Assembly: GCF_900964775.1 (NCBI RefSeq)
Contig: NC_041827.1
Coordinates: forward strand, 17,914,707 to 17,978,706
Direction: 5' to 3'
From: Scleropages formosus
Taxonomy: Eukaryota; Chordata; Actinopteri; Osteoglossiformes; Osteoglossidae
DNA: 64,000 nt
A model generated the notes under the pieces. It was given only the letters and a program-made list of their open reading frames with translations. It was not told the origin of the DNA and did not search any database. This document shows positions 34,587 to 47,405 of this stretch, piece by piece; within the stretch, counting starts at the first letter, position 1; each line of letters begins with the position of its first letter. Both the position numbers and the translations under genes were made by a program.

Positions 34587-37500
34587 TCAACAAGTGATGA
34601 GGAGCGCGTTGCTCAGGGACTGGCCACTCTGTGTCCGCGTCAGCGGCTCAGTGGACAGGAGCTCGCAAGCGGTCAGTTCGTGATAAAGAGCATTCAGTAC
34701 CTCCAGAATGTGGGCTTTTCCTGCAGGTAGGAGGCATGAGGTAAAATGCACAATCCTTTCACACAGAAAAACCTCTGTAAACTGTATCAAGCCAAACTCC
34801 CGGAACGGTGCTACGGCTCCTCAGTCGATACACTCTGCAGCCACCTTGATAACACATTAACCTTAACGTCTCCAGCTCCTTGGTGGTTGCAGTTGCACTC
34901 ACCGTGCTGAGGGTCACTGCATGACTCCAGTGTGCTTAACAAGATCTTGCCAAGAGACCTCCTTGAGACATTCTGAAAGGGGAAGAGTGGAAAAATGATC
35001 AGCACGCGCTTATTTCCCTTAATGGGGCTACACCACAGAATGGCAAAGTTCAAACGGTACGGCCCGATACGGCTCACCAGGTCGCGCAGCTGCTGCAGGA
35101 GCTGCAGGACGTCCATGAGCTTCTCCTCCACCAGGGACAGGCGCACGCGCTCCGTCTCCAGCATCTGGAGCTCTGCATGAAGAAGCTCGGTCTCCTCAGC
35201 CTTCTGCTGCAGCTCCAGGAGGAGGTTGTCCTTCATCTGGTGATGGAGGAAGAAAGAGGGAGAGAGTCCACTGGTCGTGCACACAGATGTTACTTCAGCA
35301 ATAGTTATTAATTTGATACATTTAGACACTTTTCTCCAAAGTGCTCTACAACTGAGGGAAAACAAAATTGCACCAACAAAGAGCTTTAGACACAGACACA
35401 GGATGATGGGGACACAGCTTGCGTGTCTACCACTGTGTCGTTGGTTAACATCCCTCCAGTAGCTGCCTATAGAAGTGACAGTTAAATAGGAAATACATAA
35501 GATAATCACAGCAGAGGGTGATTGCAGCTCCATGAGGGAGGGCTGTGAACACCACACTGCAGCTCACCAGCAGGGCCCTAGTTTGTTTTCCCATTTTAAG
35601 ATGCACCAACCAATTATTTACCACAGTGATGGCTAAATCCAAAATGTGCTACACATCCAGGAACCCTCCAGCTTACCTGGTCCATGTCCATCTGGGCCTT
35701 GCGTGCCTGGTTCTCCTTGAGCTGCAGCTGCCTACTGAGCGCTGTAACCTTCTCCAGGAGCTGCAGCACGGCGCCGTGGCTCTCCTCGCCCCTGACACCA
35801 CCGAAGTGCAACAAGAGCCGCTTCAAGGCCTTGTCATCGCACCTGCGAAGCACAGGACACCCTCAGCCCAAGTCGTGGCGCACTATGGGAAGACGGAAGG
35901 CCTGTGCAATGTTGAGCTGCAAAGCATTGTGGGTAGAGTCACCTGTCACCACAGCACGAGAGCCTGGTCAGGATCTTCTTCACCTCAGCCACCTGGCTCT
36001 GCTGCTCCCCCGTCCATTTCTCCTCTTCCTCGTCAGACGCCGCTTGTCCCTCCACGGAGCGGAAGAGCTGCTCCTCCCCTGCGGACATGTGAACACAGAC
36101 GCACCGGTACGTCAGCTATCATTAGTGCAGCAGAGCCGAGCGCTTGCATGCAAATTGGGAGGTGGGGTTTCACCGTGTTCAGGAGCCGCCTCCGAGTGCC
36201 CCGTGGGGGAGTGCCGGTCCTGCTGGCTGTTCAGGCAACACCTCCGGTTGGGGCCATTGCTGCTGCCAGCGCTCCGATACTCGGGGTCTCCTGTCCCACT
36301 GCTGGGCACCTGCAGCTTGGACACCTCAGACCTGGGAAAGGAGTAACTGGTGAGCAGGGACACACCGCTGTGTTCACATGTTCAAGTTACCAGTTTTTAA
36401 AGGTACTAACTTTTCTTTGGTCCATTGTGAATTGTGTTTTCTTCACTTTCAAAATTTTGTGTGCTGTATAGTGAACGCTACCTGCATTTCTCTGTCCTGC
36501 CAATAGGTAGCAGTAACCTGAGACTGGATTAATCCAACTCTTTGACGTCAAACAGGATGAGCATTACATTATATTTTACATGTATTAATTTAGCAGATGC
36601 TTTTGTCCAAAGCAACTCTCAATGAACTCTACGTAGTATTATCAGCCCACACATCTTATTCACCAGGGTGACTTACACTGCTAGATACACTATTTACCAT
36701 GGGTCACTGATCATCAGTGGAACACACTCTCTGTCACTCACACATTACAGGGGAACCAGAACAGCATGTCTTTGGACTGTGGGAGGAAACCAGAGCACCC
36801 AGAGGAAGTCTACGCAGACAACATGCAAACTCCACACAGACTGAGCAGGGATTGAACCCACGTCCTGTCGCACCACACGGCACTGAGACAGAGCAGGTGA
36901 TGAAAATGGAATAAATTAAGTCCTGAATGGAATCAGTAAACTGTTAGATCATGAAATGTAATTGCGGTTTTCACTGTCACACACTGAATAAATTGAGGGA
37001 CGTTTATCATTATCCTCTCACCTATTGTGACATAAGGGTTCGATTTACAAGAAAATCTGTACCACCATCAGGCTGCTGGTCCTAAAAGGTTGAGCACTGA
37101 GAGCACCTTGTCTGTAATGGCTCCTTCCGTTGGATACTGTCTTATAAGGAGGCAACAAACAGGCTCATGATTCAAAAAGTCAGATCCAATCAAGGACCAC
37201 TTTTGAGTCCAAGACGATCATCTCAACGGCTCACTAGGGAGGAGCGCACGGAACAACACTCTACACACCTTGTTACTGGTAACTATAGCAGATACACAGT
37301 AAAGCAGAACGTGTTTCAGGTGCAAAACAGCGAGTCACAAAGCCAAAGGGAAACCCGCTTGGAGGCTGGAGGTCCACACACACACACACACGTTTCATGC
37401 ATCATGTTCTGAGCACAATGGAGCACCGGCTGGTTTTCTGCTCCTGACCGTAAGGCGCCTGGCGGCCTGAGCAAGAGCCGCCGTCACCCGGGGCCAAATA

Positions 37501-40500
37501 CAACAGAGGACAGAACGGCAGTGGAGTAGGGGCTGCTGGGATGCCCGTGGGGGGAGGGGCACTGAGATCTGCTCAGGCAAAGGTCTCCAGTTGACTGTTA
37601 TTCAAATTCACTGTTGCTGGTTTTACTGCCAATACAATAATACTAATTATTATTTATAAGCACAGAGGTTTCTGCCAGTCAGCTTGCTAGGTCACCAAGA
37701 GCAAAGTCCCGATTGACCAGTTTTTATTGCTTGTGTGTTGCTAATCGAGTGCCGTTAACGAAAGTGTGCGCCTTGTGCGTTTCTGCGTGGCTTCGGGCCA
37801 CTGCTGCTGCGCGGTCTGCTCTGGCGTTTGTGTTGGAGGAAACCCGATAGCGCCTCTCGCTGACTCACTCTAAAGTGCTTCCAGATGAAGGTGTCTCTCT
37901 GCAGAAAAACAGACAAAAAAAAAAAAAAAAAAAAAATTCAGGAGGACAAGTCCGAAAGACGTGAGAGTGCGTTTAAAAACGAGGCTTCGGACCGGATGTC
38001 TCCATAATTGATGTAATCTGTATGGCGTGGGACAAAGACGGATGATAATCCAAGTTCTATGCAAAGTTGTTACTGGGGCCCTGGCCGAGGCGTGTTTGCA
38101 TCGCGCTGATGACCTGCAGCTGCCCGCAAAGGTGCAGGAAGACGAAGGGCGCTGAGCTCCCCCCCCCCGCCCCACTGGTTGTCATGGAAACAGCCCACCA
38201 GGTTCCCATGGGGCCACGCGCTCTCCAGTGAAGCGAATGACTTGAGGTGCCCAGGCTCCGATTGGCCCTTGTTGACCGACTGAACTTCAGTGAAGGGCCA
38301 AGGCCACCGGTGCGTCGTGAGAGTCAAGGGTGCGACTTGGGTGAGATCTTCACCCCGGACAAGGCGGCATCCACACCAGCACCGAGCTCTCGAACCGCTG
38401 CAAAAAAAGTCTCACTTCCGCAGTCCTGCTTCTCGGGGATTAAAGCAGAGCTTCATCTGCACTCAAGAGGCAGGAGGTATGAACCCCACTGTCTGCTGTA
38501 GGACACTACCAAGGTACTTAGCCTGAACTGACATAGTAAAGATTACCTTGCTGTATAAATGGGTAAATCAGTGCAAGTAGAAAGTGACTGGAGAAGTGTC
38601 AGATGAATGATTTCATGTAGATGATGACTGAAGGGCAGCAGTAACAACAACAACAACAACAGGGAATTTTGACTCAAAACCTCAGATGCCCTTGAGATGT
38701 TTAAGCAGGAGATCCATCCAGGGAGACACGAATCAACACCAGACAGGCCAAAATGAACAAAGAAGGAAAGAAAAAAAAGAGACCCAGCCTGTTTTTCCAC
38801 CTTTGATCAAAACTACTTTGACAGCGTGAAAGTCAGAAGTCTACAGAACGGTAATACCTCGCTGAACCGTAGTACTTCTGAAAAACCAGTTACTCCTGCA
38901 TCACCCATTAAGCCAGGATCTTTATCCTGCCTTATTAACCCTTACTGAGCCGACACCTTTGTCCAGAGTCCCTGAAAGAGAGGTTTTTGTACATTGACCC
39001 CTTTATATAGCATGGTCATTTTTACTGCATTAACTCAGTTTGTACCAGACAACCTACATCTACTTTACAGATGTGTGGAGAAGCACAGGGCCCTAAGCTT
39101 GGGAACACATGTACAGCAGCATCTGCAGAGGACTGGACCATGTGCTTGGGGTTGGCCTCAACTTCCGCTGGTTCCATGTCCCTCTCACACACACACTCAC
39201 ACACACGGCTTTCATTTCAGGAAATGCATGTCAGTTTTTTTTTTTTTTTTTTTAAACATTTGGTGCAGAAATTTGATTTAAATGGCCTGCCACACAGAAA
39301 AGCCTCTCGACACGCCTTCCTTTCTCCCGCAGCAGAACTTCACTGGGTTTTTAGAGGAAACCTGAGAGAAACAAATGTGATGTTACATAAACCGCATTTA
39401 AAAAGTTTAGTCTCAGTCCGGTTTCCGCTGAAAAGCGGCTGCCAGGCAGGAACACAGAGGAACAGACTGTCGATGGACCGTCTCCACGGCAACGCACCGC
39501 CGGTGATCTGTTTGCTCTCAGCGCTGTGCAAACAATCACACACAAAATATGTGCAACTTGGCTCTTGGGCCCCAATCCAGGCATCCAAGGGAAGAAGAGC
39601 AACAGGTGGTTTCGGGCTCTCGGGGACCCGTTGGCGCTCAGCTAAAGGTGTTGTGCTGCTCTTGGGTACGAGGAAGCACAACCTTACACCCTGCTCGCAC
39701 CCCTAACCCTCAGCTGGGGACATTAATCTTCAGCTGCCAACTTTCAACATAGTGGATGTAGTGTAAAAGCCGGTCTGCAAGGGACGGTTCCACTAAAGTT
39801 ACGGTAAATATAATTTGGCCTGGTATGGAGAAAGGAGGACGATTCACAACCATGGGAAACGTAAATAGTGGAGGGACCGGAACCCACAGCATCTTCATTG
39901 CTGCTATTCAAGATCCAGTCCTCTGGGGCAATGCTCAAACCCCTTTGACCAACACCGATAATAAATAGACACGTGACTGACATCCGCCAGTCAAACATGT
40001 TCGATGTTCTGTGTCCTCCACCCCCCATCCTAGTTCTGCTTCATCTCATCTGAGATTAATTTCTTTAAAAAAGGCAACTCTGCTTTTGCTCAAAAGCAGA
40101 AACAGATGCTGAACAAAGTCTGCAACCAGAAAATACCTACATGTGCTGTTAGAAAACACACATATTTTTTCCTACCAATTAATGCAGGATATTACTTTGA
40201 CCTGCGAGGTCTCCACAACGTTCCTCAGAAATCAACAAGCTCCACCGTTTACCGCTGTACTTCTGAGTTCACTGGGAGGTACAAAGGCAGCCAAACATGT
40301 TTATAACAGGATTCTCTTATCTCCTCGTATTTATACAAGGCAGGAGTGGAGCTCTTGGGGCCATCTGGGCGCAGCTGTTCGCGGTCAGTGAAGGACCGCA
40401 GGACACTTCCTGTGTTTATCACAGTGGGGGCCGACGCTTGGGAAACAATCAGTCTGGCACCTTACACCGATGTTTCTATATTAATGCGTCCATACAGGTA

Positions 40501-43500
40501 TATGTATGAGACATGTTCATTTTCCAAGTCTAGGTAGACAGATCCTGAAGGGAAAACTAAATCTCTAGGTTAACGTTCTCAGATGGCGGTTAACGTGACC
40601 GACTGCAGGTTTTTCCTGCAAATGGGGTACAATTGGGTAAACTGGCTAAGTGTACAAACCAAGCAGTTCCCCTGATTCACCTGCTTCGTCTCAGGTGGCT
40701 TCCGGTTTCTGCCCGTCTCAAGCCCAACACTGGTTACAGTCGACAAGACCAGCGATTGATACATGATACCTAAAGGACCTGATCACGTAAGACACCAACC
40801 AGACTGTCATGCTCCTCCACCTCTGCCTACTTGGTGGTCCCACTCACAAGGGCACCAAAATCAAAAGCCCACTGATTGAGTTTTGGTCCTGATGTGGTAA
40901 AATGAGCTGTGTCCCTCAGAGCTGCTGAATCCCTCCCAGCACTCCAGAAGGGTCTCAAATGCTTCTTTCAGAGCCACATGTCTCCGGATCTCTTAGCTGC
41001 TCCACAAACATCAGTCTCATCACCTCGCATCACCTGTCACCACCACCCGTGTTTCCCATCAATTCCATACACAGGTACTAGTGTAAAACAGTGTTATAGG
41101 ACACAGCTACATTTTGACAACCCTGCGTATCTGAAGCTCTTCATCTGCTGTAAAAAGCGCTTTGGAGAACGAAGGAGTGGGGTTGCAAGCTACATATATA
41201 CACGTCATTGAGACCAAGTTGCCCTGCAGAAAGGCATGAAATTAATAAAAGTGCAAAATACCTGTATACCTGAGAAAGACCAACTGATAACAGGAAAAGG
41301 GTAAAAATTATTGTAAATGTACAAGGATGAGTAGTCGCTGGGCTCTAAACACCTCAGACACAGACCCTGTTGGACCCCCAGAGAGCATAGGCAGACAGGG
41401 ACGTCTCCGGAGAAGGAGAAGCCCCAAAAGGTGAGCAGCCAGGGAACGGACAGCTGTGTGTGTGTGCGCGTTTGTGTGAGAGACAGAACTCTTTCCTCTA
41501 GACGGCACCATGTTGCCCCCCCAAAAAGCCACTTTTGTCTGCAGTTTCCACCCCGCACTACTCCCAGACATCTGTAGCGACTGATTTACATCTTCACTTT
41601 CCTCAGGCTGAGAGGACCCCCCAGGGGGTGAATGAGACACCTCACTGAACTCCTGATTTCATCACAGCTGCTGGTCACCATGACCTCGGGAGGGGGGGAG
41701 GGGGGTTTACCCCACAGGCTGAATGTCCACAAGTCCCCGTGTTTCTGTTTTGTGGAGGAAATAAAGAGAAAAACTAAACTAAACTACTTTGACACCGGGG
41801 TCTGACAGGAGACACACACCTCCCGAAATCACAGGATGCCATCATCCCTGTGCCAGAGGCTCTTATTAAAGAGGGAAGTTCTTGCCTCCCCCATGGAGCC
41901 TTTCAAGGGGCATTAAGACGGTCAGAGTTTCAAAGTACAAATGTGAGCAATTTGCATAAAGACCATAATTAGGGCAACAGAGTTGTATGATGTGGGCTGA
42001 ACCACTACAGTAACGTGGTTCTCTTGGACCCTGTGCATACAGCACAGGAGGTCCAGCAGGAGATCCCTCAGAGCTGCTTGTCCAGTTCCTGACCCGCAAT
42101 GAGATCGATGTCTCCCAGCACCTGGGTGATGTTCACCGTCATTTCTCTTTGCTATGGCAACGCTTCGCTCGGCACATGGCTCCTCCCACTGCAACCTGTA
42201 CAACTTCATTAAACCCTCAACCGGTGCTTGGCTGATGTCCTGTCCAGGCGTCTTCTGCCTTGCACCTTGTGCTTCTGGGATACACTCCAGATCACTGTGA
42301 ACCTGCCCGAGACAAGTGGCTACTAATAAGAGACGGACATATGGACAGAGCGGCCCTCTCCACTCACTGGACGTCAAGGATCTGAACTCTTCTGGGTTCC
42401 TCTGAGGGCAGAACCTCGTTGGCACTCGCTGTCCAGGTGGTTATTTGCTTTATCCTCATCAGGGACCACCAGTCCTACTGATCTTTGCTGTCCAGCACGG
42501 GTCCAAGCCCAGCTTCTAAGCGAGAGGTGGAAGCACGTGAGCAAGTCCCCAGCAGCGAGACCCAGGTCAGGGTGATGCTTCGACCAAAAGGCCAGAAGTG
42601 CTAGACTGAACAACCCCGTAAAGGGTTCGAGCCCCGTTCACAGATGGTATTGAACCATTTCAGAGTTCCGAGGCGAGTTTCTATCAGTCACTGTAAACAC
42701 ACAGCTGCGAGTCTCTGGAAGTCAGCTGAAGGAAAATCAGTTTTTGGATCCTTTGTTCAACTCTACCGGCAGCACTTACCTGTAAACTCTGTTTATCAGT
42801 ACAAGTTCACGTTCTCTTATTTACTGGTCCACAGTACTCTGTGCGTGCGCGTCTCTCGATTTCCCACCATCGCCCCTCGAACCCCTCTCTGCTCCAACAG
42901 CATCCAGGAACAGCTGCTCAGCTTCATGCTACAAGGGGCACGGGAGGGGAGGGGGGCTTTGACTTTGGAATCCCACAGTCGAACCCGCACAGAGGGGGAC
43001 TGCTTGCACACTCGGAGCTGAAGCTTCTTCACGATGTGTCCGAGAACCACCGTCGGCAAGAGCTCTTTCCCCCTTCGTGAGATCGACTCCGTGACATATT
43101 AAAAGTTCTCCTTACGGTGAAATTCAATTCCTGCAAATGCATTCGGTTCCTAAAGGGTCTGAAAGTGACTCCAGGGCTTCATTAGGTTGGTAACAAAAAC
43201 ACCACACAGCAAAAGCAGGGATTAGGAGGGATCATGGTAACTCTGACATCAAATGAGAAGTTACTGTTTGTTCATTGAAACGTGTAAATTTGGTGTTAAA
43301 GAGCGAAGGGGAAAAGCCCATGAGGAACAATTGCTGCAGTGCCGTGTGAGGAGGCGTTGCTAGGATACGGCCGGGCAGCGCTCATCCTTTATTTAGCCCA
43401 AGAAGAGGGTCTCGGCAAAGTATGCGGAGATTGATGGGAATGGTCAATCCGTTTCGGTGCCGAGCCCTGCCGCCTCAATGGGCCGCCCCGCCTCCACCGC

Positions 43501-46500
43501 ACTGCCTTTGTGGCCCCGTGAATAATTGAGCTCTGAGCATGACCACATGGGGGGGGGGGGGGGGGGGCGCTGCTGGCACAGCAAGGAAAGTCTCTTACAA
43601 CTAATTTGTGACTGAAAATATTCTATTACCTGATAACTTTTCTCCAAAGAAACTTGGACAGTGTGAAGTTTGTACACAGAGCTTCTCATTTACCCAGCTA
43701 TAAAGCAGGGTAGTTTTTACTGTATCAGTTCAGGGAAAGGGCCTTCATCAAGGGTACAACTGCAGGACGTGGGATTCGAACCCAGGTGATTGGCTCAAAC
43801 CACCACCCTACCTGCTGCGGCCGGGAAATGGGTGCGCGACACATCCGCTTGCAGATGACTTTGGTGTAAGCAATTTAACCATAAGAGGAAAAAAATGAAA
43901 ACAGTTTGTGTTGAAAGGCAGAGAAATACCTGGTTAAAAAAAAAAAAAAAAAAAAAAACGCATCTCATGAAAATATGGCTCCGCCCACCAACGCTGGCAG
44001 CACATGTGGAATAAACGCTTCCTTGGTGCTCTGGGACGTGGGAAGGATGGACTTTGAGGAGCTCAGAACGCCGCAGATTTCGGGTCTCTGATCTCCGCAG
44101 AGCCGTGAACTGAACAAGGACTGTTCCCCAGAGTCAGATTAAAGCGCTGGGTTTAGATCTCAGCCTCCCGGTGGTAACTGGGACCAGCTGTCGAGGCTCG
44201 ACAGGATGCTCCAGTCACTCAGTAACTGGGGATACCAACATTATGGGCAGTAGGTGGCGCAGCACTTAAAGTCTACGTTTTGGGTTTAAAAGCAAGTTTA
44301 CGTTTTGGAGAGTAGCCGGTAGTGAAGTGTAGTGGGTAGAACTGCTGCTTTTGGACCCAAAAGTCACAGGTTGAAATCTCAGCTCCAGCTGTAGTACCCT
44401 TGAGCAAGGTACTTACCCTAAATTGCTCCAGTAAAAAATTACCCAGCTGTACAAGTAGGTAAATAATTGTAAGTCACTTTGGACAAAAGCATAACCTAAA
44501 TGGATGAACAGCAAACGCACCGGTCTTCCCCCCTTCCTCAAGGTATATTACATAATTAATCATACTGCTTTCTGCAAACTTACTTGCCTTCTGGAAATCA
44601 AGTGTTCTGTGCACAGCTGAAAAACGCGTTACACTTATTTCACGACGAAAACCAGAAGACCCAACGTGGTGAAACGTTGAACGAGAAGGGAATCACTCGA
44701 CAGGCTCATTTACGGCAGCAGAGCGCAACCTTGTCTTCCCTTGCAGGAACGACTAGATCCTGACAGAAGCAACATGTAATTATACAGAACCAAGCGATGG
44801 TGGCCTGCTGTGTGTGTACGCACACAAACACGCACACACTTCATAGAGGAATACAACAAAGCAGTGCCAGAACCAGGTACCTCTCAAACACACCTTCAAA
44901 TATTTTGCAACACTGGGAAAATTAGACAAACTCCCTGTGTCCCTCAGAACTGCTGAATCCCCGCCACATTCCAGTAGGGTCTCAAACCCATCTCTTTCAG
45001 AGCCACTTCTCTCCTGACACCTCAATAAATGAGTCCAACACCCTCTGCTATGATTCTCCATGCACGTTATTTAAATGTCACTTCTATAGGCAGCAACTTG
45101 AGGGATGTGAACCAGCAACATACCAGACACGTTGGTGGACTGTTTGTCCATCATTCTGTGGCTGTGTCTAAGGTTCTGCCTGTTCAAGGTTCATTTAGGC
45201 TGCCTGGTGTTAGAGTAAATATCCGAACATGGAGGGCTGACAGCCCCGCCCCCCAAATAAAAGTGAAAAATGCTGCGTTCATACAAGAGAAACCATGCAG
45301 GGGCCACTACACACGATGAGGATTCCTCACTAAGGGCCACTTTCAAAGACACCCTACCCCCCACCTCTAGGTCCCTCGGTCGTGTTGTCACCTGCAGTGG
45401 AGCAGCTCGGTCTCCAGGTGACGGATGCGCCGCTGCAGCAGGGGGACGCGTCCCGCTTTTGTCTCTAGCTCCTTCACCTTGGCCAGGCTGCCGAGCAGTG
45501 CCTGCCGGGCCTCCTCCACCCTCCTCCTCATGAGCGCCTGCTCCCTCTTCAGTTGCCGGTTGCCATCCTCCAGCGCGAGCAGTGCATCCTGGGAGCTCCG
45601 CAGCTCCGTCTCCAGCGCCTGCCGGAAGAGCAGGGTCTCCCCCGGGGGTTCGTCCCCGCAGCCGCGCGGGTCCGAGTCGCGAGCGGAGACCCGGCGGCAG
45701 CCGCTGAAGCGGCCTCCCTCCGCTGGGGGTCCGGAATGGCTCTTCCAAAGGCCCACCTGCGGCAAGGAGCCGAGAGCTCAGCGGCGGTAGCGGGAAGACA
45801 TGGGTTCGAGGGGACTGAGGAGGTGCAGGATGCTGAGGAATGAGTAAATTAAGCAAAAGCACCAGACCTCCCCCACCCAGGGTAAAGACAATGTGACACT
45901 TTCACACCCCCGCGACTGTCGCCCCGTTTCCTGTCACCTGTATGAGACAAGTTTGCCAAATCTGTCGATACTGTGATGGATATTGAATTGATTATTGACA
46001 AAAACACAAGAGGCTACTCTTTTTACTAAATCAGAGGTTAGATATCGAGGACAACATTCTGTCACACACACTCTGCGGAAGGGCGGTGTGTGTTAATATT
46101 GTCGTTACTGTTGTTACTTTTCCCGCCAGTCACCTGCAGGGCCAGCGCTCGCGCGTCGCTGCTCTGGAGCGCCGCGCGCATGTCCTCCACCAGCTCGCGC
46201 AGGCTCGCGTTCTCGTCCTCGAGCTTCACCACGCGGTCCTCGGCCTCCTCCAGCGCCACGACCTCCTCGTAGCACTCCCGCGCGCACGAGCCCGGCTCGC
46301 CGCAGCCGCCGGCGGTCGCGTGGCGGCGCCGCGACGCGGGAGGGGCGCGCGCGCACGCCGCCGCAGCCGCCGCTGCGGCGCGTTCCCTGCGGCGCAGAGG
46401 ACTGCGCAGGCGGATCTGCGTCTCGATGTGCTCGCTCTCGCGGCCCACGAGCAGGCGCCCGCTCTCGTACTGGCAGCCCGCCTTGGTGCTGAAGTAGCCG

Positions 46501-46823
46501 CACAGCTTGGCGTGGAACTGGCGGAACGTGAGCTCCGCGGGCACGTCGTCCAGCACGCCGCGGCTCTCCTCCAGGTGCGCGTCCCCGCCGAGCCCGAGCA
46601 CGTCGCAGAGTATGTGGAAGTCCTCAGCGGACACCTTGCCGAGGCCCTGGATGTCCATGTGGTGGAAGATCTCCTGGAGATACTGATCCAGGCCGGTGGC
46701 CAGCACGATGATCTCGTTCTCGACGCCCCGGTCCAGCCCGTAGTGGTAGGCGAGCGCGCTCACGATCCACTGCGTGCGGCGCGCGGGCCGCCGGTAAGGG
46801 TCGCTCGAGTCGCCCCTGTCCAT
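34587..46823 (-). CDS. efcc1: EFCC1 (CCDC48): EF-hand and coiled-coil domain-containing protein 1, 8 coding exons
   Basis: Minus-strand exons: 46823-46134, 45756-45392, 36331-36174, 36078-35943, 35842-35677, 35236-35078, 34972-34903 and 34720-34587 (TGA). Phases agree and give 625 aa (human about 598). Residues 1-80 hold the conserved block [12 protein letters not shown]...[11 protein letters not shown] and a degenerate EF-hand loop at 57-68 (Asp at 1, Gln at 3, Leu at 5, Asp at 12), unlikely to bind calcium well. [15 protein letters not shown] and HIETQIRLR follow, then a poly-Ala run near residue 160. Coiled coil starts at [18 protein letters not shown] and runs to [17 protein letters not shown]. 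Function is not known to me. Exon 1 is extremely GC-rich. Intron 2 is 9 kb of repeats. The last exon (44 codons including the stop) is inferred from splice motifs; reading through exon 7 instead ends at 34811. CFAP92 lies head-to-head upstream. Confidence 0.92.
36561..36915 (-). repeat. Family D SINE-like repeat, near full length
   Basis: It begins with TTAATTTAGCAGATGCTTTTG and continues with AACTCTACGTAGTATTATCA, GTGTGACTCTCTGTC-like text, CAGCATGTCTTTGGACTGTG, GGAGGAAACCAGAGCACCC, ACATGCAAACTCCACACAGA and the box B complement GATTGAACCCA. The reverse copy is at 56100. EFCC1 intron 2. Confidence 0.8.
38465..38612 (+). repeat. SINE family B copy, 5' truncated
   Basis: GGAGGTATGAACCCCACTG, CCAAGGTACTTAGCCTGAAC, GCTGTATAAATGGGTAAATC, AAAGTGACTGGAGAAGTGTC and AGATGAATGA. 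EFCC1 intron 2. Confidence 0.65.
40800..41150 (+). mobile_element. 3' end of an L2-like LINE (second copy)
   Basis: CTGCCTACTTGGTGGTCCC, CACAAGGGCACCAAAATCA, CTGTGTCCCTCAGAGCTGC, GGGTCTCAAATGCTTCTTTC and CGTATCTGAAGCTCTTCATC parallel the copy at 26900-27290. It lies in EFCC1 intron 2, opposite to the gene. Confidence 0.65.
43545..43567. repeat. Poly-G run, about 18 bases
   Basis: One of several long G runs in the window; the others are at about 2952, 17307, 18825 and 19636. Such runs can form G-quadruplexes and are error-prone in sequencing. Confidence 0.85.
43615..43830 (-). repeat. SINE family B copy in EFCC1 intron 2
   Basis: TAACTTTTCTCCAAAGAAAC, TTTACCCAGCTATAAAGCAG, CAGTTCAGGGAAAGGGCC, GTGGGATTCGAACCCAGG and CTACCTGCTGCGGCC. 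Confidence 0.75.
44311..44505 (+). repeat. SINE family B copy, best-preserved example
   Basis: TAGTGAAGTGTAGTGGGTAGA (head), CTGCTTTTGGACCCAAAAG, CAGCTCCAGCTGTAGTACCC, TTGAGCAAGGTACTTACCC, AAATTGCTCCAGTAAAAAA, CAGCTGTACAAGTAGGTAAA, GTAAGTCACTTTGGACAAAA and GCATAACCTAAATGGATG. EFCC1 intron 2. Confidence 0.82.
44925..45110 (+). mobile_element. 3' end of an L2-like LINE (third copy)
   Basis: CCTGTGTCCCTCAGAACTGC, CCACATTCCAGTAGGGTCTC, CAAACCCATCTCTTTCAGAG and ACTTCTATAGGCAGCAACTT match the other two 3' ends. EFCC1 intron 2. Confidence 0.6.
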
Positions 46824-47160
46824 CTTCAGCAACGAAGGAAAAGGCAACGAGTGGAGTGCAGCAGCAACAACAACAACAACAAAAATAAAATAAAACAAAA
46901 CAAAATAAAATAAAGTCAGCTTGCGAACCTTCTGCCTAAATTAAAAGGGGCGCACGCGGAGGCGGCGGCTACAGCCCGCTGGCCGCACGCGCCGCTCCCC
47001 CTGCGCTCGGTCCATGGGCGCGCTGCGGACCTCCCCACGACGGTGTGCACGCGGAGGCGTTCCTGGGAACCTACTTTTATAGCCCCCCGTCCCAACCCGG
47101 CCCCGAAGTGCAGGTCCCGTCAGAAATAAACCGCAACATGTGTGCGATGACGTCAGAGGG
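46820..47160 (-). promoter_or_regulatory. EFCC1 promoter region with a perfect CRE
   Basis: CpG-rich DNA continues upstream of the EFCC1 ATG. TGACGTCA, the palindromic cAMP-response element, lies at 47148-47155, about 325 bp upstream of the start codon. Whether it is used is unknown; one 8-mer can occur by chance, though the CpG context makes it more likely to be functional. Confidence 0.45.
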
Positions 47161-47375
47161 CTCGAGCTGCCTCCTTCTCCGCACAAAATCGTGTCTAAAA
47201 CGGAGTTTAAATTTGCTTTAAACTTTACAGGCACGCGATAACATATGTGTTTTGTTTGTGCTCTCGTGTTGTTTTAATCTGTTTACATATAAAGTGTCTA
47301 AAATCAGACGGGGTTCGCAACTTGAGGTCCACGGAAGGGCTGCAGGGGGTCCTGCGAAGCGCAGCCCTGCCGCTC

Positions 47376-47405
47376 TGTTTAAAAAAAAAAAAAAAAAAAA
47401 AAAAA
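47376..47405. repeat. Poly-A run upstream of EFCC1
   Basis: About 26 consecutive A residues (poly-T on the minus strand). No SINE or LINE body precedes it. Confidence 0.8.

Noticed and set aside
35545-36471. 308-codon open frame on the plus strand across EFCC1 exons 3-5
   Set aside because: It spans introns and exons of EFCC1 in antisense, and the true frame has conserved coiled-coil protein and proper splice sites.
46086-46913. 275-codon open frame on the plus strand over EFCC1 exon 1
   Set aside because: It is the antisense shadow of a very GC-rich exon; composition (Arg/Ala/Val) mirrors the real frame and no family is recognisable.
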